Below are positions 1 to 8,144 of a stretch of 64,000 nucleotides of DNA, piece by piece. Both the position numbers and the translations under genes were made by a program. The stretch's first letter is position 1. Each line of letters begins with the position of its first letter. Source of the DNA: Alphaproteobacteria bacterium (lineage in GTDB: Bacteria; Pseudomonadota; Alphaproteobacteria; Rhizobiales; Aestuariivirgaceae); the NCBI GenBank assembly GCA_024640405.1, contig JAHEFB010000007.1, positions 1 to 64,000 of the forward strand. Reading direction: 5' to 3'. The notes under the pieces are model-generated. The model saw only the letters and a list, made by a program, of their open reading frames with translations, searched no databases and had not been told where the DNA came from.

Positions 1-421
1 CGTCGGTCTTTGCAGGTTCTGCCTCAGTGGCCTGTGCATCCTGTTTTTCCGGCGCAGGTTCGGGTTCAGGTGCCGGGGCTGCCTGCTGGTCGGCGGGTTG
101 TTCGCCTTCGGGTTTTTCCTGCTTGGGTTCTTCTTTTGCTTCCGTCTGGGCAGCTTCCTCCTTCACTGGCTCGGGAGTTGCCTCTGCTTCGGCCTTGGCG
201 GGTTCGGTTTCAACGGCCGGTGCCTGTTCTGCAACGGGCTCAGGATCCTGCTTGCCAGTTTCGGCAGCAGGAGCGGCCTGCTCCCGGGCCGTGCCTTCCC
301 CGGTTGCCGGCTGGGCCTGCTCCTGGGTGGTGTCGGTTGCCGTGCCCTGCGCCCAGACAGTCGTAACGGATGCTGCAGCGATGGTCAGAGCCAAAAGGCT
401 TGCGGAGTATTTATTCTTCAT
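1..421 (-). CDS. Exported Pro/Ala/Glu-rich protein, C-terminus beyond window edge
   Basis: The reading frame is open from an ATG at 419-421 to the window edge, giving at least 140 residues. The first 24 residues look like a Sec signal peptide (short basic start, hydrophobic run, VWAQ cleavage region). The rest is almost entirely Pro, Ala, Glu, Gln, Lys and Thr, with PEPV-, EPKQE- and APEPEP-like units, so it is an extended, disordered, acidic segment. Such segments often link a signal peptide to a folded envelope domain, which here would lie outside the window. A Shine-Dalgarno-like AGGTAGAAAG precedes the ATG. Function unknown; TonB-like or cell-wall linker roles are only guesses. Confidence 0.7.
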   Translation of the reverse strand, partial: MKNKYSASLLALTIAAASVTTVWAQGTATDTTQEQAQPATGEGTAREQAAPAAETGKQDPEPVAEQAPAVETEPAKAEAEATPEPVKEEAAQTEAKEEPKQEKPEGEQPADQQAAPAPEPEPAPEKQDAQATEAEPAKTD

Positions 422-888
422 GACTTTCTACCTTTGGGTGGCGGCCTTCCGCCCCCGAATTCAAACGCCGGTAAACCGGAAGTTGGTTGGCTTTTCGCTC
501 GGTCCCGCTTCCGGTTTCTTGGCAGTTCGTGATCCTCAGATGCATGTTAACTACGGCCCCTTTAAGGACATGTTTGCCTCTGGATTAAGACATTCCTGTC
601 TGAAAGCCGGACAACACTCCGGCACGGACGGGCAGGCCCAACTCAACTTACTCATCAGGAGCCCGCCCGCCGGCAGCCACATACACGACGGAAGTGTTTC
701 GGATGGTTGCCGGTTCGTCCGGTTGAACTATCTGCGTGAGAGGTTCTCCCGGATTTAGGGGGACTGACAACCGTCCTATTGTGACATCAACGAGAGATGG
801 TGACGCCAGTCAAGTAATTCAAGTGAATATTAAGCATATATATAGTGAGAAATCTTAATGTGAACAAATCCCCAGATGCCGGTTGTGT
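422..888. other. Intergenic region without a supported gene; hairpins
   Basis: No convincing coding frame on either strand. A perfect 10-bp inverted repeat AAACCGGAAG (473-482) / CTTCCGGTTT (508-517) lies in what would be the leader of the minus-strand gene starting at 421. A second short hairpin (GCCGGA / TCCGGC) lies near 595-612. The stretch 820-865 is AT-rich. No promoter could be assigned with confidence. Confidence 0.4.
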
Positions 889-1800
889 TCACAAAGTGCT
901 GCGGATCTGATCTACATCCGCACCTTCTTCTTCAAGCACTACCTCCTGCTCGTTATCGACCTGCCCGCAGACTTTGTGCAGATGCGTGAGGCTGCGCTGC
1001 ATGAGTTGAGGATTCTTTTCGCTGTTCCATATGACGTATGCCGGAAACGGGAACACCGGCGCGTTGGATACGATGTGAAGGGCGCCGTTATTGATGTCCT
1101 CCCTGACCAGGCGGGTGGGGAAATATCCAGCTCGTTTCTGGTCAATGATGAAATTGAGTGCCAGTGGTCCAAGAGCAAGACTGGTGCGCGCCTGGTCAAA
1201 CCGGGGAAAATGTGAAGCGTGTGCCATGGCAAATTCGGGGCCCCAGTCCATGAACACGTAACTTTCATCGAGATCGCAACTGTATGCCGGATCGGTCGCA
1301 ACCAGTATCAAGTCCTCCTTGAGCAATTCCTCGACCTTGAGACCGGGGCGCATTTGCGGCGTATACATCACAGCAACATCTACGGTTCCCTGGATCATCA
1401 GCCGCATCAGGCGGTCCGGCATGCCGACTTCCGCCCGGAAAGCGGTGCTCTGTTCCTGTCGCTCAAGAACCCGCAACCAGCGCCCTCCGAGGCGCGGCCA
1501 CAAGCTGTACTGGCATCCAATCGACAGAAGGTCCGAATACCCCTCCGGCAGGGCAACCTGATACTTGGCTTCTTCCCAGACCTTCAACAGTGATCTGGCA
1601 AAGCGTTCAAACTGTTCACCTGCTGGTGTCAGTTCAATGCCGGCCTTGGATCTCGTGAACAGCTTCTGGCCGAGTTCCTCTTCAAGCCGTTTCACCCTCA
1701 GGCTCACAGCCGATTGTGTGACATACACACGGTCCGCAGCTTCCAGAAAACTACCAGCCGAGATGATTTCCAGGAATGTGCGAATTAGCTGAAGGTCCAT
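889..1800 (-). CDS. LysR-family transcriptional regulator
   Basis: A 303-residue protein of normal LTTR length. Residues 2-62 form the winged helix-turn-helix (FLEIISAGSFLEAA, then TQSAVSLRVKRLEEELG, then LFTR and LTPAGE), the standard LysR signature. Residues from about 90 to 290 are the periplasmic-binding-protein-like effector domain. The C-terminus ends in an acidic tail (EQEVVLEEEGAD). AGGAG sits 9 bases before the ATG. LTTRs usually control a divergent gene, but the 570 bases upstream hold none, so the target is not evident. The family call is secure; the ligand is unknown. Confidence 0.9.
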   Translation of the reverse strand: MDLQLIRTFLEIISAGSFLEAADRVYVTQSAVSLRVKRLEEELGQKLFTRSKAGIELTPAGEQFERFARSLLKVWEEAKYQVALPEGYSDLLSIGCQYSLWPRLGGRWLRVLERQEQSTAFRAEVGMPDRLMRLMIQGTVDVAVMYTPQMRPGLKVEELLKEDLILVATDPAYSCDLDESYVFMDWGPEFAMAHASHFPRFDQARTSLALGPLALNFIIDQKRAGYFPTRLVREDINNGALHIVSNAPVFPFPAYVIWNSEKNPQLMQRSLTHLHKVCGQVDNEQEVVLEEEGADVDQIRSTL

Positions 1801-2370
1801 TCCATAATGCTCCTAAAAATATGCCAGTCCGCGCAATGCTGCTTGAGGCAGTCCAGGGTCAGGATCGATTAATGTTATCCATTCTGCGGGAGGATATTTT
1901 GCATCTGACAAGGCGAAAGGCCGAAGGAAACCTTATGGTTTTCGAGACCTTTCAACGATGTCAGGGGCAAAATAGACCCCGCCCTCCGGGTTTGAAGGAA
2001 AACACCCGCCTGAAGTCGAAAAATGCTCGAAAAGGCACAAAGCCTTGTCTTGCGCTTGTTCAACATCATTCGACTGGTTTCCTTCAAACAGAATTGCATA
2101 AGATTAATGGGTCCTGACCCTGGCACCCGGTCAGCGAATTGCGTGAATGAATGTCATTTCAAACCGCAGTATGGTGCGGACGATTTAATTAAGGAAGTTG
2201 AATTTGGGGGCCAGGCGTCACAGACAAGCACAACGGGTACAGCCTCGAGAGAGGGTTCGGCGCACTTTTCAACCGGCATGTTTGACTGGCAGGGTACCAG
2301 CTTTATGCTTCCCTGGTCACTTTGACATTATTACTTGATGATGCAGTCGAAACAGTAGTGGGTGACGGGG
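1801..2370. other. Long intergenic region with a long-range inverted repeat
   Basis: Several short frames cross this region but none has a ribosome site or protein-like composition. Visible structure: GTTTGAAGGAAAAC at 1990-2003 pairs with GTTTCCTTCAAAC at 2077-2089 across about 73 bases, and TTGACA at 2322-2327 could be a -35 box for zntB, without a good -10 partner. The region could hold an untranslated leader or small RNA, but nothing proves it. Confidence 0.35.
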
Positions 2371-3348
2371 ATGAGCGACATACCGAAGGTTTTCGCCTAT
2401 GTATTCGAAGGGAATGCCACAGCTCGCGCCATTCCGGTAGATCAGGCCTTGCATCACCTGCCTGGCGGCAGCGGCACCGCATTCACATGGGTCCACCTCG
2501 ATCGTGCGTCGGGTGACACTCCGAAACTGCTTGAAATGGCGGGCCTGGACCGGTTCGTCATAGAGGCACTTACGGCTGATGAAACCAGGCCGCGTTGCAC
2601 CGTGCACGGAGACGGGGTGTTGCTGAACTTGCGTGGCGTGAACCTCAATCCGGGTGCCGAGCCGGAGGACATGATTTCAATTCGCTTCTGGATAGAGGAA
2701 ATCCGTGTGATCAGTGTCGGTCTCCGGCCATTATCGGCGACCGGTGATATGCTTGATGCCATGGAGCGCCAGCAGGCGCCTGCAACGCCGGGCAGTCTGG
2801 TTGCCGGATATGCAGTTCGTCTGGCGGACCGGGCAGAGCCAACGGTTGCAAAGCTGAATGAACGTATTGATGTGCTGGAGGAGCAGACCCTGGACGAGAA
2901 AAAAGTTGTCGAGCGAGGCCAGCTTGCCAATGTACGCCGGTCCGCGATTGTTCTGCGCCGGTACATGTTCCCCCAAAGAGACGCTTTGTCGACGCTGGAA
3001 ATCGAGGACATGAAGTGGCTTGTTGATCGCGATCGAAGCCGCTTGCGCGAGGCTGCGGAACGAGTTACCCGGCTTGGCGAAGAACTGGATGCCATACGAG
3101 ATCGTGCACAGGTAGTTCATGATCAGATCATGGACCGGCGGGCTGAAACGATGAACCGCCAGATGCTGATACTTTCGATTGTCGCGGCGCTGTTTTTGCC
3201 GCTTGGCATGGTGACTGGATTGTTGGGTGTCAATGTCGGGGGCATACCCGGTGCCGACAATCCATGGGCATTTGAGATTTTGTGCGCAGTGCTGGTTGTT
3301 GTGGGTGCCGCGCAGGTCTGGTTGTTCAAGCGAATCGGCCTATTTTAA
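2371..3348 (+). CDS. zntB: ZntB/CorA-family divalent metal transporter
   Basis: A 325-residue CorA-superfamily protein. The first 260 or so residues are the soluble funnel with a long helix rich in charged residues (EERGQLANVRRSAIVLRRYM region). Two C-terminal membrane segments follow. The selectivity loop reads GLLGVNVGGIPG: the GGIP tail marks the ZntB branch (proton-coupled zinc transport) rather than the magnesium channel CorA, and the usual GMN is GVN. The ATG at 2371 follows a G-rich stretch; an in-frame GTG at 2362 is an alternative start giving three more residues. It stands alone. Family is certain, metal specificity inferred. Confidence 0.85.
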   Translation: MSDIPKVFAYVFEGNATARAIPVDQALHHLPGGSGTAFTWVHLDRASGDTPKLLEMAGLDRFVIEALTADETRPRCTVHGDGVLLNLRGVNLNPGAEPEDMISIRFWIEEIRVISVGLRPLSATGDMLDAMERQQAPATPGSLVAGYAVRLADRAEPTVAKLNERIDVLEEQTLDEKKVVERGQLANVRRSAIVLRRYMFPQRDALSTLEIEDMKWLVDRDRSRLREAAERVTRLGEELDAIRDRAQVVHDQIMDRRAETMNRQMLILSIVAALFLPLGMVTGLLGVNVGGIPGADNPWAFEILCAVLVVVGAAQVWLFKRIGLF

Positions 3349-3378
3349 AGCTAGCTGTCTTCTGTGGCAGTGTGCAAA

Positions 3379-3408
3379 TTGCGACACGGGATTCTGCCAA
3401 TGTCGCAA
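3379..3408. repeat. Small hairpin after zntB
   Basis: TTGCGACA at 3379-3386 is repeated inverted as TGTCGCAA at 3401-3408 around a 14-base loop, 30 bases after the zntB stop. It has no T-run, so it is at best a weak terminator or mRNA 3' end. Confidence 0.35.
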
Positions 3409-3585
3409 ATGAATTTTCTGACACCAATAATTCACAATTGAGCCGCGTTTGAGAACGTATTCAGTCCAACAAAAAACAACAGCCGGTATCATATCGTTTT
3501 TCAGATCAGGGTTCGAAAAGACGACCCTCATTACCCAGCATAACATCCATCATGGTGATGGCCTTATCTGGTCCTGGAGAGTGAA

Positions 3586-3804
3586 ATGAAAAAGTTTCTT
3601 GCTATTCTTGCTGTATCCTTGCTGTCAATTTCGGCTGCCCACGCCGCCGAGTTTACCGACGTTGACTCTAATGAAGATGGCGTGATCTCAATGGATGAAG
3701 CTACGGCTGCAATGCCCGATCTGACAGATGATGCATTCGCAGCTGCTGATACCGATGGCGACGGTTCGCTCAATGCCGAAGAATTTGCGGCCATGAGCAA
3801 CTAG
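3586..3804 (+). CDS. Small exported EF-hand calcium-binding protein
   Basis: A 72-residue protein. Residues 1-20 are a clear Sec signal peptide ending AHA-A. The mature part of about 50 residues holds two EF-hand loops, DVDSNEDGVISMDEA and DTDGDGSLNAEEF, with Asp/Asn at positions 1, 3 and 5, Gly at 6 and Glu at 12 as calcium binding requires. It therefore probably binds calcium in the periplasm. GGAGAG precedes the ATG. The gene is monocistronic and followed by an intrinsic terminator at 3930-3971. The partner or process is unknown; short EF-hand proteins of this kind are common in alphaproteobacteria. Confidence 0.85.
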   Translation: MKKFLAILAVSLLSISAAHAAEFTDVDSNEDGVISMDEATAAMPDLTDDAFAAADTDGDGSLNAEEFAAMSN

Positions 3805-3855
3805 AGTGACATGGGTTCTCCTGAATCCATAAAGTTGCTCTAGGACATTGGAATC

Positions 3856-3904
3856 GATCAGTATTATGACTTTTGACTGAGTCAATCATAAGTCATACTG
3901 ATCA
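3856..3904. repeat. Interrupted palindrome between EF-hand gene and terminator
   Basis: GATCAGTA, TGACTT and TTGACT (3856-3878) are followed by their inverted partners AGTCAA, AAGTCA and TACTGATC (3880-3904), with a three- or four-base bulge on each arm. This makes a hairpin of about 20 pairs with a one-base centre. It is unlike the mosaic elements elsewhere in the window. It may be a protein-binding palindrome or a solo repeat. Confidence 0.5.
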
Positions 3905-3929
3905 AGGACAGTAACACGGCGACTTTTTC

Positions 3930-3971
3930 CCAGATTGGCTCCACTCGGGTGGATGCCAATCTGGTTTTTTT
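3930..3971 (+). terminator. Rho-independent terminator of the EF-hand gene
   Basis: CCAGATTGGC (3930-3939) pairs perfectly with GCCAATCTGG (3955-3964); the inner CCAC/GTGG pairs extend the stem around a TCGG loop, and seven T follow. This is a textbook intrinsic terminator for plus-strand transcription. The minus-strand side lacks a T-run. Confidence 0.9.
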
Positions 3972-3988
3972 GTTGATTTGCCGGCGCG

Positions 3989-4378
3989 TTAGCTGGCCAA
4001 TTCTTCAATAGCGGCCAATTGATCCAGCTCTTCGTCGCGCGCCATCATAAAGCGGGTGTCCTGTTCCAGACTGGAGATCAGGCCGCCAAGTTCGGTATGC
4101 AACTGCCGGATGCGGTGAAGCTTGCCTTCCACGGATGACAACCTGCCGGCGTCCATAGATTCGTCGTCCGGTTCATAGTCCTTGCCAACCATGAGCCAGG
4201 CGAAACCGACATCCAGCGCACCAGCCAGCCGCAGCAGACGGTTTGCGCGCGGGTCGCGTTCGTCGGCCTCCCAGGCCCGAATTGTCTCAGGCTTGACGCC
4301 GATGCGGTCGGAGAGTTGATTCACATCATATGACTTGTTTTCGCGCGCGTGCGTAATGCGCTTGCCAATGGTATCCAT
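3989..4378 (-). CDS. XRE-family helix-turn-helix regulator
   Basis: A 129-residue protein. Residues 5-60 form a Cro/C1-type helix-turn-helix (ARENKSYDVNQLSDRIGV, then KPETIRAWEADERDPR, then LLRLAGALDV). The C-terminal 60 residues are helical and charged, with a heptad-like stretch (LSSVEGKLHRIRQLHTELGG) that may dimerise it. It has no toxin-like partner next to it, so a chromosomal regulator is more likely than an antitoxin. It is transcribed divergently from the ABC exporter gene, a possible target. Confidence 0.85.
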   Translation of the reverse strand: MDTIGKRITHARENKSYDVNQLSDRIGVKPETIRAWEADERDPRANRLLRLAGALDVGFAWLMVGKDYEPDDESMDAGRLSSVEGKLHRIRQLHTELGGLISSLEQDTRFMMARDEELDQLAAIEELAS

Positions 4379-4591
4379 CTGGTTCAGCTTTCTGCGGGTT
4401 TGGACCCTGCCAAAAATGGCGTTATCGGTTGGTATGTGGGCTTTGTAGCGGCTAATTAATCCAGTTCAACAGCCTCAGTGACGCATGGCTGTTATGCAGC
4501 ACTTGCCGGACAATGTCATATAAGACAATCGGTCAAGGTTCTGCCCGGAATTCAGGGCAAACAGTTTGGGTTTGTATTAGAAAGAAGACTT

Positions 4592-6475
4592 GTGTTTGAC
4601 GGATTGTTCAAATGGTTTGAGGCTAGAACGCAGGCGTTTCCCGAACAGGAAGCGGAAATGCCGCCTGCCAGTTTGGGCGGATTTGTGTGGCACTATACCA
4701 AGCCGTTCTGGCCATGGGTGCTGGCAACGTCGGTACTGGCTGCCCTTGTTGCGATGATTGAAGTATCGCTGTTTGCCTTTCTGGGCTCGGTGGTTGACTG
4801 GCTGGCCAAGACAACGCCGGAAGCCGTGTTCCAGGACTATTGGTGGCAGCTGACCCTGCTGGCCGGGCTGGTGCTTATACTGCATCCGCTGCTCAACTTC
4901 ATTTACGAGCTGATCATCCACCAGACACTGATGGGCAACTATCCGATGCTGATCCGCTGGCAGGCGCATCGTTATGTACTGCGCCAGTCGCTGGAGTTCT
5001 TTCAGAATGACTTTGCCGGGCGCGTCGCCACCAAGGTCATGCAATCTTCGCTGGCAGTGCGTGAGGTTGTGCTCAAGACCGCGGATGTCTTTGTCTTTGT
5101 ATCAGTGTACTTCACTGCAGCCGTTACCCTGTTTGCAGCCAGCGACTGGCGGTTGTCATTGCCCATGCTGGTGTGGTTGGCAGGCTATATCGGCGCACTT
5201 TACTATTTTGTGCCGAAACTGAAGCGGATTTCCAAGGCTCAGGCAAATGCCCGTTCGGTGGTAACCGGGCGAATTGTGGACAGTTACACCAACATTCCAA
5301 CCGTCAAGATGTTCGCCCACACGGAATTCGAAGACGAATATGCACGCGATGGCATGGAGCCGTTCTTGGAAAACGTTCACCAGCAGATGCGCCTGTCGAC
5401 ACTGCTGATAACCACACTCAATGTCCTCAACTCGATCAATCTGTTCGGCGTCGGTGTAATGTCGCTGTGGTTGTGGTCGACGGGCGCCATAACCGCCGGC
5501 GCGATAGCGTTTGCAATCGGTCTGGTGCTGCGGCTGAAAGGCATGGCGCACTGGATCATGTGGGAAGTGTCCGGGCTGTTTGAAAATATCGGAGTGGTAC
5601 AGGATGGGATCGAAACCATATCGCGCACGGTATCCGTGGTCGATAAACCCAATGCATCGGAACTTGACGTCAGCAAGGGCCGCATTGAGTTTGAAGGCAT
5701 CGGATTCAACTATGGAAAGGATCGCGAGGAACTCGATTACGGCATCATCGACAACCTGGCCCTGACCGTCAGTCCGGGTGAAAAGCTTGGCATCGTAGGC
5801 AGATCAGGCGCCGGAAAATCGACGCTGGTATCCCTGCTGTTGCGGTTTTATGACCTTGAGACCGGACGCATTGTGATCGACGGTCAGGACATTGCAGACG
5901 TCACCCAGAGTTCGCTGCGGGCCAACATCGGAATGGTCACCCAGGACACCTCGCTGCTGCATCGCTCGATTGCCGACAATATTCGCTACGGACGGCCGGA
6001 CGCGACGCTTGCCGAGGTTAGGCAGGCGGCCAGCCGGGCAGCGGCAGACGGCTTCATACCAGGCCTGGAAGACCTGTACGGGCGGACGGGTTATGACAGC
6101 CATGTGGGCGAACGCGGGGTTAAGCTGTCAGGCGGACAACGCCAGCGTATCGCAATTGCGCGGGTGCTTCTGAAAGACGCGCCGATCCTTATACTCGACG
6201 AGGCCACCAGCGCGCTGGATTCGGAAGTGGAAGCGGTCATTCAGGAAAGTTTCGAGGGCCTGATGCAAGGCAAGACCGTGCTGGCCATAGCCCACAGATT
6301 GTCGACTATTGCCGCCATGGACCGTCTCGTCGTGATGGACAAGGGAGCCATCGTGGAGGAAGGCACCCACGCTGAACTGCTTGCAGCAAAAGGACTTTAC
6401 GCCAGCTTGTGGGCGCGCCAGTCTGGTGGTTTCATTGCTGGCGCCGATGTGGTCGAGGCCAGCGCCGCCGAATAG
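4592..6475 (+). CDS. ABC exporter, fused permease and ATPase
   Basis: A 627-residue half-transporter of the MsbA/multidrug type. The N-terminal part (about 30-340) is the six-helix exporter domain; the ATPase domain follows with Walker A GRSGAGKST near residue 402, signature LSGGQRQR near 511, Walker B ILILDEATSALD near 533 and H-loop AIAHRLS. It would work as a homodimer in the inner membrane and move a lipid, peptide or drug outward; the substrate is not readable. I chose the GTG at 4592 because the protein then starts at the short amphipathic FKWFEAR segment usual in these proteins; the frame stays open upstream to 4478. The next gene starts 10 bases after its stop. Confidence 0.85.
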   Translation: MFDGLFKWFEARTQAFPEQEAEMPPASLGGFVWHYTKPFWPWVLATSVLAALVAMIEVSLFAFLGSVVDWLAKTTPEAVFQDYWWQLTLLAGLVLILHPLLNFIYELIIHQTLMGNYPMLIRWQAHRYVLRQSLEFFQNDFAGRVATKVMQSSLAVREVVLKTADVFVFVSVYFTAAVTLFAASDWRLSLPMLVWLAGYIGALYYFVPKLKRISKAQANARSVVTGRIVDSYTNIPTVKMFAHTEFEDEYARDGMEPFLENVHQQMRLSTLLITTLNVLNSINLFGVGVMSLWLWSTGAITAGAIAFAIGLVLRLKGMAHWIMWEVSGLFENIGVVQDGIETISRTVSVVDKPNASELDVSKGRIEFEGIGFNYGKDREELDYGIIDNLALTVSPGEKLGIVGRSGAGKSTLVSLLLRFYDLETGRIVIDGQDIADVTQSSLRANIGMVTQDTSLLHRSIADNIRYGRPDATLAEVRQAASRAAADGFIPGLEDLYGRTGYDSHVGERGVKLSGGQRQRIAIARVLLKDAPILILDEATSALDSEVEAVIQESFEGLMQGKTVLAIAHRLSTIAAMDRLVVMDKGAIVEEGTHAELLAAKGLYASLWARQSGGFIAGADVVEASAAE

Positions 6476-6485
6476 GAAACAGGTC

Positions 6486-8108
6486 ATGGGAACTGATGCC
6501 AAACAGCAGGCAATGATTGTCACGGCGCAACCGGAAGCGTCGGAAGCCGGGGCACGTGTGCTTATGAAAGGCGGCAATGCAGTAGATGCCGCGATCGCTG
6601 CGGCGCTGGTTCAAGGTGTGGTAGATCCGCAAATGTGCGGTATTGCAGGATTTGGGTCATGCCAGATTTACATGCCGGGCAAGGATGTGCACACCAACAT
6701 CGATTTTCACGGCAGGACCCCGCTGGCTGCAAAGCCGGATATGTGGCTTGACCTGCTTGAAGGTGAAACCCGGGACGGTTTCGGATTTGTCCTGAGGGGC
6801 AATGTCAACGATCTCGGTTATCAGGCGGTTACCACACCGGGTTCACTGAAGGCCTATTCGGAAGCTGCCGATGAATTCGGCACCATGGACTGGGCCGACA
6901 TCTGTGCGCCGGCCATTGCTCAGGCAAAATCGGGATTTCATGTGCGTCCGCACGTGAATCACTGGTGGACACACGGTGCGGAGTTCGGACGCGTGGATGT
7001 AGCCGAACGTCTGCGATTTTCAAAAACCGGCGCGCAGGCCTACTTTCGGCCGGACGGTTCGGTGAAGCGTATCGGAGATCACGTCGCCAACCCGGATCTT
7101 GCGACCACGCTGGAAAGAGTGGCGCGGCATGGCGCTGATATTTTCTACACCGGAGAGATTGCCGAGCAGATTGCAGATGACTTCAAAGCCCGTGGCGGCC
7201 TGATGACCCGTGATGATCTGCGCGCCTACAGAACGGTGCGGACGGTGCCGTTGCGCGGCAGTTATCGCGGCTTCGATATTGCCACCAACCACCCGCCGGG
7301 TGGCGGCATCATGCTGGTTGAAATGCTGAACATCCTGGAGAATTTCAACCTTTCCGATGTTGGTCACAACACCACCGAGTACATACGCATCGTGTGCGAA
7401 GCCATGAAGGCCGCCACATCCGACAAAGACAATTTTGTCGGTGATCCGGCGTTCTACGATGTGCCTGCCGAGAGGCTGCTGTCCAAATCCCATGCAGCAG
7501 CTATTGCAGCGCGCATTGCTGCCGGTGAGCGCATGTCGGTCGAACGGCTGGAGCTTCCCGCAGAACCGAAGGACACCACTCACGTGGCCGTTGTGGACAG
7601 ACACGGAAATTGTGTAACCATGACCCATTCGCTTGGCATGCCGTCCGGCGTCATCACCGACGGACTGGGTTTCATGTACAATGGCTGCATGGGGGTTTTC
7701 GATCCGCGCCCCGGAAGGGCAGGATCCATAGCGCCCGGCAAGAGCCGGTTTTCCTCGGTCTGTCCAGCCATCGCACTGAAGGACGGCAAGCCGTATGTGG
7801 TTCTGGGTGCGCCCGGGGGAACGCAGATTGCCATGGGTGTCCTGCAGGCGCTGCTGAACGTGCTTGATTTCGGCATGACCATGGAACAGGCGGTCTGCGC
7901 TCCGCGGTTTTCGTCCACCTCCGATGCGATTGATATTACAAACCGCATTCCCGGCTATGTTGTAGAACCGCTGCAGGACAAGGGCTATGAGGTAATCCGC
8001 TCAGCCCTCACTTTCGGGATCGCAGCCGTGCATGGCATCCGCATTGTTGACGGCGTCATGGATGGCGGCGCGGACCCCGGTCACGACGGAGTGGCGCTGG
8101 CAGTTTGA
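6486..8108 (+). CDS. Gamma-glutamyltransferase family protein
   Basis: A 540-residue N-terminal-nucleophile hydrolase of the GGT family. The catalytic signature KDTTHVAVVDRHGN places the self-cleaving Thr at about residue 364, dividing the precursor into large and small subunits. GGNAVDAAIAAALV near the N-terminus and PPGGG near residue 275 are also family marks. There is no signal peptide, so it is probably cytoplasmic, like the YwrD-type proteins, rather than periplasmic Ggt. It may act on glutathione, gamma-glutamyl compounds or another amide. AGG AAACAGGTC precedes the ATG, and the gene lies 10 bases after the ABC exporter gene, suggesting one transcript. Confidence 0.88.
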   Translation: MGTDAKQQAMIVTAQPEASEAGARVLMKGGNAVDAAIAAALVQGVVDPQMCGIAGFGSCQIYMPGKDVHTNIDFHGRTPLAAKPDMWLDLLEGETRDGFGFVLRGNVNDLGYQAVTTPGSLKAYSEAADEFGTMDWADICAPAIAQAKSGFHVRPHVNHWWTHGAEFGRVDVAERLRFSKTGAQAYFRPDGSVKRIGDHVANPDLATTLERVARHGADIFYTGEIAEQIADDFKARGGLMTRDDLRAYRTVRTVPLRGSYRGFDIATNHPPGGGIMLVEMLNILENFNLSDVGHNTTEYIRIVCEAMKAATSDKDNFVGDPAFYDVPAERLLSKSHAAAIAARIAAGERMSVERLELPAEPKDTTHVAVVDRHGNCVTMTHSLGMPSGVITDGLGFMYNGCMGVFDPRPGRAGSIAPGKSRFSSVCPAIALKDGKPYVVLGAPGGTQIAMGVLQALLNVLDFGMTMEQAVCAPRFSSTSDAIDITNRIPGYVVEPLQDKGYEVIRSALTFGIAAVHGIRIVDGVMDGGADPGHDGVALAV

Positions 8109-8144
8109 AAGCAGGCATTGCAGCAGGTGACGGGATTGGCGGTC

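Noticed and set aside
27-758. Long plus-strand frames over the first 750 bases
   Set aside because: They are the antisense shadow of the Pro/Ala/Glu-rich minus-strand gene; their Ser/Ala/Cys-rich or Leu/Phe-rich composition, lack of a ribosome site and the clear signal peptide on the other strand decide it.
1776-2325. Two overlapping plus-strand frames (113 and 100 codons) in the long gap
   Set aside because: No ribosome site, no protein-like composition, and the first begins inside the LysR gene.
4478-4591. Upstream extension of the ABC exporter
   Set aside because: The extra 38 residues (Cys, His and Gln rich) do not look like the family N-terminus; GTG 4592 is a better start.
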